From: a bacterium UBP2_UBA2255
GTDB taxonomy: Bacteria; Edwardsbacteria; AC1; EtOH8
Direction of reading: 5' to 3'
Assembly: GCA_002347565.1 (NCBI GenBank)
Contig: DDXR01000062.1
Location: forward strand, 1,081-46,856
DNA: 45,776 nucleotides
In this document: piece by piece, positions 16,735-23,852 of the stretch
How the letters are laid out: the number at the start of each line of letters is the position of its first letter
Numbering within the stretch: position 1 is the stretch's first letter
Translations under genes and position numbers: made by a program
Notes under the pieces: generated by a model
The model's database searches: none
Told to the model about the DNA's origin: nothing
Seen by the model: the letters and a program-made list of their open reading frames with translations, nothing else

Positions 16735-17040
16735 TCACAGTGCCGGAGCGGGCGGCGGGCCGTTCTGGACCGGCGCGGTGCGGCCAGGATGCCGTCCGCG
16801 TGTAGACGCCGAAGCGGTGTTCTGCCGTGGTTGTGATGCCGCAGCGGCGGCGTCAGCGGCAGACGCCGGATTGTTGGACGCGACGTAAAGGGAGCCCGAT
16901 ATGATCAGCGGGGTTCGCTGGCAGCGCTGTTGCCCGTCCATGGGCAGCGTGCGGGCCGGCCACGTCTCGCGAGCGACGGTCGCGGCGGAAGCAGAGAGAG
17001 CCGAGACCAGCAGCAGGGCGGCAGTGAGTGTCGATTTCAT
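16735..17040 (-). CDS. Small secreted low-complexity protein of unknown function
   Basis: 101 residues. A textbook Sec signal peptide (MKSTLTAALLLVSALSASA) is followed by a short region with one cysteine and then an Ala/Ser/Pro/Thr-rich tail. No family recognised. The start ATG follows a strong AGAGGAGG ribosome site. The gene is the first behind the palindrome at 17069-17090, so it heads the putative TetR-controlled transcription unit. The low-complexity tail could be an unstructured linker or cell-wall-spanning segment. Confidence 0.6.
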   Translation of the reverse strand: MKSTLTAALLLVSALSASAATVARETWPARTLPMDGQQRCQRTPLIISGSLYVASNNPASAADAAAAASQPRQNTASASTRGRHPGRTAPVQNGPPPAPAL

Positions 17041-17068
17041 GTAACCTCCTCTAGGTTAAAGTGTTAAA

Positions 17069-17090
17069 AACAAGCAAACGTTTGTTTGTT
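17069..17090. promoter_or_regulatory. TetR-type operator upstream of the small exported-protein genes
   Basis: A 22-bp palindrome with one mismatched pair, centred on CAAACGTTTG (17075-17084). The same 10-bp core occurs once more, directly in front of the tetR start (17838-17847). It lies 29 nt upstream of the ATG at 17040. The minus strand offers a weak TTAACA (-35) / TTTTAA (-10) pair spaced 17 nt around it, so a bound repressor would block the promoter. Confidence 0.75.
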
Positions 17091-17117
17091 AAATTGGGTT
17101 AAAAAAAATCCTTTGCC

Positions 17118-17831
17118 TCATACTACGGAATTCCTTTCCTTATGTTTCATGATCGCATGTCGGACGCCGTAGTAATACTGGTCGACCAGCAGTTCGGAAT
17201 ACTGATCGTAGAACGTGCCGTCAAACTTGAAAGACTTCGGCAGCGGTTTCGGCATCCGCCCCACTGGTTCCTCGCACTGCTCGTCGCCCTGAGGCTGCTT
17301 CATGTGTTCGATGGCGTAACGCCGCTGGAAATGGTTGAGGATCATGGAACCGAGAAAGCCGTTATAGACGCTGTTGTGGACAGGGTCGTTGAGGTCGATG
17401 CTTAGCTGCTGGAAGTGGCTGCCCAGGACAGAATAGTTGAGCTCGGCCCATTTTTTCTTCACGCAAAGAACTTCGGGGATGTCGAACGGCATGGTGTTGA
17501 AGGTCACCAGCGCGATTTCCGTGTTCTCCTCAAAGAACCTGACGATGTTCCGGATGAAGATCCTGGTCCGTTCCTCAGGGGGTTTGGTTTCATCGCCGGC
17601 TCCCCTGGAAGCTTGGTGGTACTTCTGGTACGCCGTTTCCATGATTTCCAGAAGAATGCCGCTTTTGCTGCCGAAATAGTACTTGACCATGGCGATGTTG
17701 ACCTTGGCCATCTTGACGATCTCGCGAACGCCAACAGCCTCGTATCCCTTGCGCACGAACAGCTTGGCTGCAGCGTCGAAGATCCTTTGTTTGGGATCAG
17801 CAGGTATTTTGCCGCGAGATTTCATTTTCAT
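17118..17831 (-). CDS. TetR/AcrR family transcriptional regulator
   Basis: 237 residues. The N-terminal helix-turn-helix domain is canonical: RIFDAAAKLFVRKGYEAVGVREIV then KVNIAMVKYYFGSKSGIL (about residues 14-65). The long all-helical ligand domain (66-237) resembles no ligand class I can name. The start is ATG 17831 or 17825 (MKMK/MKSR); a TTG at 17840 lies inside the operator and is rejected. The promoter is a perfect consensus and the operator core lies between it and the start codon, so autorepression is very likely. The same core precedes the downstream operon at 17069, so the regulator probably controls the small exported proteins and the genes behind them. Confidence 0.92.
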   Translation of the reverse strand: MKMKSRGKIPADPKQRIFDAAAKLFVRKGYEAVGVREIVKMAKVNIAMVKYYFGSKSGILLEIMETAYQKYHQASRGAGDETKPPEERTRIFIRNIVRFFEENTEIALVTFNTMPFDIPEVLCVKKKWAELNYSVLGSHFQQLSIDLNDPVHNSVYNGFLGSMILNHFQRRYAIEHMKQPQGDEQCEEPVGRMPKPLPKSFKFDGTFYDQYSELLVDQYYYGVRHAIMKHKERNSVV

Positions 17832-17837
17832 ATCAAT

Positions 17838-17847
17838 CAAACGTTTG
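17838..17847. promoter_or_regulatory. TetR-type operator in front of tetR
   Basis: Perfect palindrome CAAACGTTTG, identical to the centre of the site at 17069-17090. It lies immediately downstream of the -10 box and 6 nt before the tetR ATG, where binding would block transcription start. A half-match (CAAACGATCG) also occurs within the promoter spacer. Confidence 0.75.
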
Positions 17848-17848
17848 T

Positions 17849-17877
17849 ATTATATCAAATTTTCGATCGTTTGTCAA
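17849..17877 (-). promoter_or_regulatory. Consensus sigma-70 promoter of tetR
   Basis: Minus strand TTGACA (17872-17877), exactly 17 nt, TATAAT (17849-17854): both boxes are perfect consensus. The expected 5' leader before the ATG at 17831 is only about 10 nt and consists mostly of the operator. Confidence 0.9.
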
Positions 17878-17915
17878 GCCCCTCGGGTAAAATATTTTCC
17901 TTTTCTTGGAATTGC

Positions 17916-17944
17916 TTGACAAACAGGCGCCGCATCACTATAAT
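17916..17944 (+). promoter_or_regulatory. Consensus sigma-70 promoter of the NYN-cold-shock gene
   Basis: TTGACA (17916-17921), 17-nt spacer, TATAAT (17939-17944): perfect consensus, divergent from the tetR promoter with 38 nt between the two -35 boxes. The expected leader to the ATG at 18056 is about 105 nt. A TetR effect on it is possible but the 10-bp operator core is not repeated here. Confidence 0.9.
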
Positions 17945-18055
17945 GTACGGATAGTTTGCTTTCCGTCGCTTGTTGTGCGAACATGCGGCAGCGGGGGACG
18001 GACAACCGCTGATGACGGCAGTACCAAGAAGACAATTCAATTAAAGGGTGAAGCC

Positions 18056-18949
18056 ATGCCAAATCAACCAGGTCTCCAGGTGGGGGTTTACGTCGACGTC
18101 GCCAACATCGCCCAGAACGGCGGCTACGGCATGCACTACAATGTCCTGCGCGAGTTCGCCTGTCGCGGCGAATCGGCCGCGATCCGGCTGAACGCTTATG
18201 TGGTGCATGATGCCGAACGGGCGCGGGATGATTCCGCCTACCGTGACGGCCAGCGCGGGTTCCACGACGTGCTGCGCGAGCAGGGATTCAAGGTCATCGT
18301 CAAGAACGTCAAGTGGTACGCTGACGAGAAGGGGGGGCGGATCGGCAAGTCGAATGCCGACATGGAACTGGCGGTGGACGCCCTGCAGCAGTCGCAAAAC
18401 CTGGACCGGGTGGTGCTGGTCACCGGTGACGGTGACTTCGTCCAGGTGGTGCAAGCGCTGCAGAACCGGGGCTGCAGGGTGGAAGCAATCGCTTTCGACA
18501 ACGTCTCCTCCGATTTGCGCCGCTCGGCCGACATGTTCACCTCCGGCTACCTAGTGCCGGGCCTGCTGCCGGCATTGGAGCGCGGACCAAAGTGGGGCGA
18601 GATCGGTTCTCGGGTGCGGGGCGTGTGCTACTACTTCAAGGCCGACAAGGGGTACGGGTTCCTGCGCTTCATGGGCAGGATCAGCGACAACCTCTGGGAT
18701 GTCGATTCCCGCAAGGCCGGATCGCCGTACCAGTCGGTGTTCTTCCACGTGTCCGAGCTGCCGAACAATTTCCCCCTGGCTGACCTGCCCAGCCGCGAGA
18801 TCGTTTTCGAGTTCGAGCTTACCAAGGCGGTGAAGAAAAACGAACTCCAGGAGCAGGAGGGGCTGCAGGCCCTGAAGATGCACGTGGTCAGGAACTCGCA
18901 GGGAGGGTACCGCGCTTCCCAGCCGCCGGCCCCGGTCCCTGAGGCATGA
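18056..18949 (+). CDS. NYN-domain (LabA/DUF88) ribonuclease fused to a cold-shock-like domain
   Basis: 297 residues. The N-terminal ~170 residues are a NYN/PIN-like nuclease domain: VYVDVANI with Asp14, KSNADMELAVDAL with Asp102, and LVTGDGDFVQVV with Asp125 and Asp127 give the acidic metal site. After a linker, residues ~187-260 look like a cold-shock/OB domain: YYFKADKGYGFLRF resembles RNP1 and VFFHVSELP resembles RNP2, with an insertion between them. The inference is an RNA-binding, metal-dependent ribonuclease, perhaps acting in RNA turnover or stress. The ATG has AAAGGGTG upstream. Its strong promoter implies high constitutive expression. Confidence 0.85.
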   Translation: MPNQPGLQVGVYVDVANIAQNGGYGMHYNVLREFACRGESAAIRLNAYVVHDAERARDDSAYRDGQRGFHDVLREQGFKVIVKNVKWYADEKGGRIGKSNADMELAVDALQQSQNLDRVVLVTGDGDFVQVVQALQNRGCRVEAIAFDNVSSDLRRSADMFTSGYLVPGLLPALERGPKWGEIGSRVRGVCYYFKADKGYGFLRFMGRISDNLWDVDSRKAGSPYQSVFFHVSELPNNFPLADLPSREIVFEFELTKAVKKNELQEQEGLQALKMHVVRNSQGGYRASQPPAPVPEA

Positions 18950-19045
18950 GCTTACTGGCCGCGACCGTTCCGGGCGATCTGAAACGCGCCCTGCGCGGCA
19001 TCGCGCCTACGCCACCATCACCGCAACGCGACCGAGGTTGACCGA

Positions 19046-19819
19046 ATGAAGCCCGACGACCAGCCCCGCAAGCAGGGGCTGTTCATAACGGTCGACGCCA
19101 ACATCGGCGCCGGCAAAACCAACGCCTGCCACGCCATCGGTTCCGCCGCCACCGCCGGCGGCTGGCCGGCCAGGGTGCTGGAGGAGCCGACCAGTCACCC
19201 GAAATTCCCCCACTTCCTCAACCACTACTACGACGACCTGCGGACCGGCAGGAACACCGGCGGGGGCTTCTCGATGCAGATGTTCATGCTCTGCCAGCGC
19301 TACGAGCAGCACCGGCTGGCCGTCGAGCTGGCTTGGGGCCAGCAGGGCCAGGTGGTGATCCAGGACCGCCCGATCTACGGCGACACGGTGTTCGCCACCA
19401 CTGCCATGGAACGCGGGTTCATGACCCGCGAGGAGTACGAGCTGTACGTCGACGTGTTCCGCAACATGAGCCGCGACGTGATGCCGCCCGACATCTTCGT
19501 CTACCTGGACGTGCCGCCCGAGGAGTGCCACCGCCGGATGAACGCCCGGGCCAGGGAGCAGGAGGCCGGTGTGCCGCTGGATTACCTGCAGCACCTGGAC
19601 AAGAACTACAAGCTGCTGATCCAGGAGATGCGGCGGCGCGGCGTGCGGGTGATGGTGGTCGACTGGAAGGAGTTCGGGCCCCCGGTCGAGCTCTGGAAAC
19701 AGATACTGCGGATGGCCGTCTCCTCGGATTCGTGGTACGAGCAGCTGGCGTTCTCCTTCGCCAAGCACCCCCGGATGCCGGTGCTTCCGGGACAGGCCGC
19801 CGAGCAGGACCGTGGGTGA
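19046..19819 (+). CDS. Deoxynucleoside kinase family protein
   Basis: 257 residues. Walker A VDANIGAGKT near residue 18, an EEPTSHP substrate-loop region, VIQDRPIYGD (the ERS/DRS-like catalytic motif with DR) near residue 110, and a lid RRMNARAREQE near 170 match deoxynucleoside (dGuo/dAdo/dCyd) kinases. The predicted reaction is ATP-dependent phosphorylation of a deoxynucleoside for dNTP salvage in the cytoplasm, a natural partner to the adenosine deaminase elsewhere in the window; specificity cannot be read. The ATG follows GAGG. Its 3' end overlaps the next gene by 8 nt, so the two are probably translated together. Confidence 0.85.
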   Translation: MKPDDQPRKQGLFITVDANIGAGKTNACHAIGSAATAGGWPARVLEEPTSHPKFPHFLNHYYDDLRTGRNTGGGFSMQMFMLCQRYEQHRLAVELAWGQQGQVVIQDRPIYGDTVFATTAMERGFMTREEYELYVDVFRNMSRDVMPPDIFVYLDVPPEECHRRMNARAREQEAGVPLDYLQHLDKNYKLLIQEMRRRGVRVMVVDWKEFGPPVELWKQILRMAVSSDSWYEQLAFSFAKHPRMPVLPGQAAEQDRG

Positions 19820-20279
19820 TCGCTCCCGGGAACAGTACGATGAACTGTTCCGCCGGCTGGACTCGCTCTGCGCCGGCGAAACAGACGCCATCGCCCTGAT
19901 GGCCACCATCGCCTGCGAGCTCAAGGCCGCGTTCCCCGATTTCCACTGGGTCGGCTTCTACCGCGTGGCCGGCGAGCAAACCCTGAAGATCGGCCCCTAC
20001 CAGGGGGGCCACGGCTGCCTGACCATTCCATTTTCCCGCGGCATCTGCGGCCGCTGCGCCAGGGAGATGCGGCTGATCAATGTCCCCGACGTCGTCCGTG
20101 AACCGGATCACATCGCCTGTTCGAACGCCACCCGTTCAGAGCTCGTCCTGCCGGTCACGGCCGGCGACGGCGGCCTGATCGCCGTGCTGGACATCGACTC
20201 TGATAACCCGGCGGAGTTCTCGGAGCTGGACGAGACCAACCTGCCGCGGATCGGCCGCTACTTCCCCGCCGCCCGCTGA
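19812..20279 (+). CDS. msrC: GAF-domain free methionine-(R)-sulfoxide reductase
   Basis: 155 residues forming a single GAF domain. FHWVGFYRV near residue 38, GPYQGGHGCLTIPFSRGICGRC and HIACSNATRSELVLPV followed by GLIAVLDIDSDNPAEF match fRMsr (MsrC/YebR). All three functional cysteines are present: the one in GHGC, one in GICGRC and the one in HIAC. The enzyme reduces free L-methionine-(R)-sulfoxide using thioredoxin, which fits the thioredoxin genes downstream in the window. The start is a GTG overlapping the kinase gene by 8 nt. The three-cysteine pattern makes this call stronger than a generic GAF. Confidence 0.85.
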   Translation: MGDRSREQYDELFRRLDSLCAGETDAIALMATIACELKAAFPDFHWVGFYRVAGEQTLKIGPYQGGHGCLTIPFSRGICGRCAREMRLINVPDVVREPDHIACSNATRSELVLPVTAGDGGLIAVLDIDSDNPAEFSELDETNLPRIGRYFPAAR

Positions 20280-20297
20280 ATCACCCCGCATCCGGCC

Positions 20298-21896
20298 ATG
20301 GGAAAACGCGCCTTTCTGATCGCCGGGGCCGTGGCGGTCGTGACGCTGGCGGTCATGAGCGGCGCGTTGGGCGCCGATTTTGTGATGTGGGACGATGACG
20401 TCGGCATCTACCAGAACCCCGGCCTGGGCGGCTTCAGCTGGGCCAGGCTGCTGTGGGTGTTCAGCGACGTCGATTCGATGATGCGATACTGCCCGCTGAC
20501 CCTGCTGGGCTGGGTGGCCACCTGTCATTTCTTCGGTCTCGACCCTTTCTGGTTCCATCTCGGCAACTGGCTGCTGCACGCCGCCAGCGCGGCGCTTCTT
20601 TTTGTGGTCGTCCGCGAGGTGCTGCGAATCTCTCGAGGCGGCGGAACAACTCCGCAGCTTGAGTTCTCGGCCGCGGCCGCAGCGTTGCTGTGGGCCCTGC
20701 ATCCGCTGCGGGTGGAGCCGGTGGCTTGGGCCACCGACCGCACCTACTGCCAGGCAATGGCGTTCCTGCTGCTGTCGGTCTTGTTCTACATCCGGGCGCA
20801 CGATCCGGCGCACACGACAGAAAAGAAGAAGCGCTGGCCGGCCGTTGCGTCGTTCGCCGCCTACACGGTCTCGCTTTTTTCGCACCCGGTCGCCGCCACC
20901 TTCACCGCCGTCTTGCTGATCCTCGATATGGCCGTGCTGGGGCGGATCGGCGGCGAGGTCGGTTGGCGGTCGGAGCGGGCGCGGCGAGCGCTGCAGGAGA
21001 AGACCCTGTTCGCGGCGCCAGCGGCGGCGCTGATAGCGACAACTGTCGCCATCCGGGCCGCCTCGGCCGGGGTGTGGGAGCCGCCCGTGCCCCTGTCCGA
21101 GTTTGGCCTGCTGCCGCGGGTAATGCAGGCGCTCTACATCGCCGCATACTACCTATGGCGCCCGTTCTGGCCGTTCGACCTGTCGCCAGTCTATACCACG
21201 CTGGTCGAGTTTGATCCGCTGTCGCAGCCCTTTATGCTGAGCGCCGGCGCGATGGCGGCTCTGGGCACTGCCGCATTCCTGCTGCGACGACGCCTGCCGG
21301 CCCTTGGCGGCCTGCTGGCGGCGCATCTGATCCTGCTGGTGCCGGTGATGGGTTTTTGGGAGCACCCCCACTACCACAGCGACCGGTACTCGCTGCTGCC
21401 GGGGATTGTCCTGTCGCTGGCGGTCGCCCTGTCGTTGGCCGGGATCAGGCGCCGCGACTGGTCGATCGCCGCCATCCTGGCGCTGTTGGTCGTGAACCTG
21501 GGACTTGGTTGGCTGAGCGTCCGGCAGGTCAGGATCTGGCGCGACAGCGAGACGCTGTTCCGCCACATGATCATCACCCTGGGAAACGACCCCTACCGGC
21601 AGGACATCCACTGGAGGCTGGGCCACTACCTGGCCCGGCAGGGCCGGCGCGGCGCTGCAATCGCCGAATTCGAACGGACCATCGCGATCGAGCCGCTCCA
21701 TGCCGTCGCCCGCGGCTGGCTGGTGAATCTGGAGCTGGAGCGTGGCAACCTGCGGCGCGCCGCCGGTCATCTTCAGGTCCTGGTCCGGGCCGACCCCGGC
21801 AACCGCCAGTTGCGGGCCAAGCTGGACGGACTGCTTGAATACCTCGGCAGCTTGCCGGCCGCCGGGGACGAAGATCGGAGGGATTGCCACAGATGA
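20298..21896 (+). CDS. GT-C-like polytopic membrane protein with C-terminal TPR segment
   Basis: 532 residues with an N-terminal signal-anchor and about nine further hydrophobic segments (to about residue 420), then a soluble C-terminal helical region (about 430-525) with two TPR-like units (AIAEFERTIAIEPLHAVA; AAGHLQVLVRADPGN). The first extracytoplasmic loop contains WDDDVGIYQNP, the acidic motif typical of GT-C glycosyltransferases of the protein O-mannosyltransferase/TMTC-like kind. The likely role is membrane glycosyl transfer from a lipid-linked sugar; no direct evidence of substrate. The last codons overlap the next gene as ATGA. Confidence 0.75.
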   Translation: MGKRAFLIAGAVAVVTLAVMSGALGADFVMWDDDVGIYQNPGLGGFSWARLLWVFSDVDSMMRYCPLTLLGWVATCHFFGLDPFWFHLGNWLLHAASAALLFVVVREVLRISRGGGTTPQLEFSAAAAALLWALHPLRVEPVAWATDRTYCQAMAFLLLSVLFYIRAHDPAHTTEKKKRWPAVASFAAYTVSLFSHPVAATFTAVLLILDMAVLGRIGGEVGWRSERARRALQEKTLFAAPAAALIATTVAIRAASAGVWEPPVPLSEFGLLPRVMQALYIAAYYLWRPFWPFDLSPVYTTLVEFDPLSQPFMLSAGAMAALGTAAFLLRRRLPALGGLLAAHLILLVPVMGFWEHPHYHSDRYSLLPGIVLSLAVALSLAGIRRRDWSIAAILALLVVNLGLGWLSVRQVRIWRDSETLFRHMIITLGNDPYRQDIHWRLGHYLARQGRRGAAIAEFERTIAIEPLHAVARGWLVNLELERGNLRRAAGHLQVLVRADPGNRQLRAKLDGLLEYLGSLPAAGDEDRRDCHR

Positions 21897-22450
21897 AGAT
21901 CAAGGGGCAGATCGTATCCTCGCGCCGCGAGTTCGTGGGCGAGCACTTCGGCCCCGGCGCGTGGGAGAAGGTGCTGGCGGCGCTGCCGGATCCCGACCGG
22001 GAGACCCTGCGGGGAACCATCCTGGCTACCGGCTGGTACGAGTTCGAATTGGGGAAGCGCCTCGATGACGCGATCGTCGGCGTGCTGGGCGGGGGATCGG
22101 ACGAGGTCTTCGAGGAACTGGGGGCGAAGTCAGCCAGGAAGAACCTCGGCGGCATCCACCGGTTGTTCCTGTCCCCCGGAGACCCCCAGGCGCTGATGGC
22201 CAAGGCGGGCGTCATCTACCGGCAGTACTACGACACCGGGAGGCGCGAGTACAGCCAGACCGGCCCGGTCTCGGGCGTGCTCACCACCCACGGGGCCGAG
22301 ACCTACTCTCACCCCGATTGCCTGACCGTGATCGGCTGGTACAAGGAGGCGCTGCGGATGTGCGGAGCGAGGGAGATTACGGCGGTTGAGGAAGAGTGCC
22401 GCGCGAACGGGGGTACCTGCTGCCGCTACCGGTTCGAGTGGCAGATGTGA
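21893..22450 (+). CDS. DUF2378 (TIGR02265-like) family protein with CRYR-type tail
   Basis: 185 residues starting MKIKGQIVSSRREFV, followed by FGPGAWEKVLAALP, GWYEFELGKRLDDAIV, SARKNLGG, YYDTGRREYSQTGP and TVIGWYKEALRMCGA, ending EEECRANGGTCCRYRFEW. This matches DUF2378/TIGR02265, and the ending resembles the cysteine-containing tail of V4R/heme-NO-binding-like sensory domains. Function unknown. The start is the ATG at 21893 overlapping the upstream stop (ATGA), with GGAGGG ahead; it is therefore coupled to the GT-C-like membrane protein. It is more typical of the family than the paralogue at 3687. A terminator follows. Confidence 0.8.
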   Translation: MKIKGQIVSSRREFVGEHFGPGAWEKVLAALPDPDRETLRGTILATGWYEFELGKRLDDAIVGVLGGGSDEVFEELGAKSARKNLGGIHRLFLSPGDPQALMAKAGVIYRQYYDTGRREYSQTGPVSGVLTTHGAETYSHPDCLTVIGWYKEALRMCGAREITAVEEECRANGGTCCRYRFEWQM

Positions 22451-22463
22451 TGGCCCCAATGAC

Positions 22464-22500
22464 GAACGCCCCGATGCGATATCGGGGCGTTCTCTTTTGT
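22464..22500 (+). terminator. Intrinsic terminator between convergent transcription units
   Basis: Twelve-base-pair perfect stem (22464-22475 with 22481-22492) followed by TCTTTTGT. It separates the plus-strand DUF2378 gene from the minus-strand peroxiredoxin and may stop both. Confidence 0.85.
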
Positions 22501-22511
22501 ACGGGGCGCCG

Positions 22512-22967
22512 TCACAGCTCCAGCACGGCCAGCAGCTCGTCGACGTCCGGGAGCTCCTTGATCGGGTACACCTTGGCCCAGGCCACGCGGCCCCGCTCGT
22601 CGACCACGATGTTGGCGCGCTCCGAGAAACCCTCTTTCCTGAATATCCCGTACTTCTTGGCCACGGCGCCGTGCGGCCAGAAGTCCGACAGCATCCGCAG
22701 CTGCTTTACCTTGATCGCCCTGGCCCAGGCGTGTTTGCTGGGCACCGGGTCCGCGCTGATCCCCACCGGTATCGTGTTCAGCTTCCCGAAAGTGGCAAAG
22801 CGCTTTTCCAGCGACTGCATCTGGCGGGCGCAGACCCTGGTGAAGGCCAGCGGGTGCCAGGACAGCAGCACCTTGCAACCGCGGAAGTCCGACAGCCGGA
22901 ATTTCCCGTTGTGCTGGTCCCTCAGCTCGAAGTCCGGCGCCTTGGCGCCGATCTTGATGATGGGCAT
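22512..22967 (-). CDS. Peroxiredoxin (AhpC/TSA family)
   Basis: 151 residues. IKIGAKAPDFELRDQHNGKFRLSDF is the standard thioredoxin-fold opening, and LSWHPLAFTRVCARQM carries the peroxidatic cysteine near residue 46 in the usual place after the T/F-T loop. Only one cysteine is obvious, so it is probably of a 1-Cys or atypical type needing an external thiol partner. It reduces hydrogen peroxide or organic peroxides in the cytoplasm. The ATG at 22967 follows GGGAGGA. It is the last gene of the redox cluster, behind a 44-residue CXXC membrane protein. Confidence 0.88.
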   Translation of the reverse strand: MPIIKIGAKAPDFELRDQHNGKFRLSDFRGCKVLLSWHPLAFTRVCARQMQSLEKRFATFGKLNTIPVGISADPVPSKHAWARAIKVKQLRMLSDFWPHGAVAKKYGIFRKEGFSERANIVVDERGRVAWAKVYPIKELPDVDELLAVLEL

Positions 22968-22998
22968 CGCGGTCCTCCCTCGGAAGAAGTTGGTGCGG

Positions 22999-23133
22999 TC
23001 ACTCCAGGCCGATGCAGGAGTAGCAGATGGCACGGGCGTTGGCATAGATCTTCCTGGCGTCGCCGCGGACGGCGCCGAGAATGATCCCGGCGACCGCCAG
23101 CAGCGCAATCGCGGGCCACAGCCGGCGCTTCAT
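22999..23133 (-). CDS. CD1871A-family CXXC-motif small membrane protein
   Basis: 44 residues. An N-terminal membrane helix (about 4-22) is followed by a basic/acidic stretch and a C-terminal ICYSCIGLE, the CxxC-I-G ending of the CD1871A family of tiny membrane proteins found next to thioredoxin-like genes. Function is unestablished; a thiol-disulfide or metal role is usually guessed. Its ATG overlaps the stop codon of the thioredoxin-like lipoprotein gene (TGATG), so the two are coupled. Very short, but the motif and gene order are characteristic. Confidence 0.8.
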   Translation of the reverse strand: MKRRLWPAIALLAVAGIILGAVRGDARKIYANARAICYSCIGLE

Positions 23134-23654
23134 CACAGCCCGCTGATGAACGAATCCAGGCTTTGCTGCCGGTACTCGCCGGAAACGATGAAGTTGAGGA
23201 TCCTGACGTAGGGCTCGGGCGGCACGAACCCGGCGAATGAGCCGCAGAAGGCGCCATCCTGGTCCAGATAGACGGTGGTGGGAAATCCCTGGACCTTGAA
23301 TTCCCGAGCCAGGTCGGCATTGGTCATGGTCCTGTCCAGGTATTGGTACGAACCCTCCTTCTCGGGGTTGACCTTCGCCAGCACGAACTGTTTATCGGTG
23401 ATCGCCCTGACCGACGGGTCGGCGTAGGTCTTCTGATCGAGCACCTTGCACCACTTGCACCAGTCGGTGTAGAAGTCGACCACCACGAATTTCCTCTCGG
23501 CCTTGGCCTTGGCCAGGGCCTGGTCGAAGGCGAGCCACTGCCCCTCGGCCGCGGTCGTTCCCGCCCTGGGCGCATCGCCCTTCTTCGTTGCTTCGCAGGA
23601 GATGGCCGAGACGGCCGTCACGGCCAAGAGGACTGCGATGAATGTCTTTTTCAT
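23133..23654 (-). CDS. Thioredoxin-like lipoprotein (DsbD-gamma-like)
   Basis: 173 residues. The N terminus is a lipoprotein signal with VSAISC as lipobox (Cys20), so the mature protein should be tethered to a membrane on the periplasmic side. From about residue 36 there is a thioredoxin fold: FVVVDFYTDWCKWCKVLDQ contains the CxxC active site, VQGFPTTVYLD the cis-proline (FPT). This resembles the C-terminal domain of DsbD and single-domain thioredoxin lipoproteins that reduce periplasmic disulfides. The immediate neighbours are tiny membrane proteins with cysteines, suggesting an envelope redox relay (inference). The ATG follows GGAAGGG. Confidence 0.88.
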   Translation of the reverse strand: MKKTFIAVLLAVTAVSAISCEATKKGDAPRAGTTAAEGQWLAFDQALAKAKAERKFVVVDFYTDWCKWCKVLDQKTYADPSVRAITDKQFVLAKVNPEKEGSYQYLDRTMTNADLAREFKVQGFPTTVYLDQDGAFCGSFAGFVPPEPYVRILNFIVSGEYRQQSLDSFISGL

Positions 23655-23675
23655 GTGATGCCCTTCCGTTGGCGG

Positions 23676-23852
23676 TTAACTCTTGAAGCCGGACATGAAC
23701 AGCCCGCCGATCAACGCCCACCAGGCAGTGCTGATCCAGGGATTGCCGGCGATGGGACAGGCGCCGGTGCGGCAGCCGACATACCTGTAGAATAGAAATC
23801 CCACCAGTCCGCCGGCAACGGCGCCGACGGCGATCCGCAGCACGGCGCTCAT
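23676..23852 (-). CDS. DUF6132-like small membrane protein with GCxxGACP motif
   Basis: 58 residues with two hydrophobic helices (about 4-22 and 40-55) flanking a loop FYRYVGCRTGACPIAGNP. The GCxTGxCPI loop and size match DUF6132 proteins, of unknown function but often beside thiol-redox or sulfur-related genes. The ATG at 23850-23852 overlaps the OsmC gene stop (ATGA), and the stop (TAA, 23676-23678) is 22 nt before the thioredoxin lipoprotein. The paired cysteines could form a redox or metal site in the membrane. Confidence 0.75.
   Translation of the reverse strand: MSAVLRIAVGAVAGGLVGFLFYRYVGCRTGACPIAGNPWISTAWWALIGGLFMSGFKS

Noticed and set aside
16738..17040. Longer form of the small exported protein starting MTAGQ at 16738
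   Set aside because: The ATG at 16708 has the ribosome site and gives a proper signal-like N terminus; the longer form would overlap the preceding gene's end.
23676..23852. OsmC-to-lipoprotein gap as plain intergenic sequence
   Set aside because: It contains a coupled 58-codon gene with the DUF6132 GCxxGACP loop, so it was annotated as a gene.
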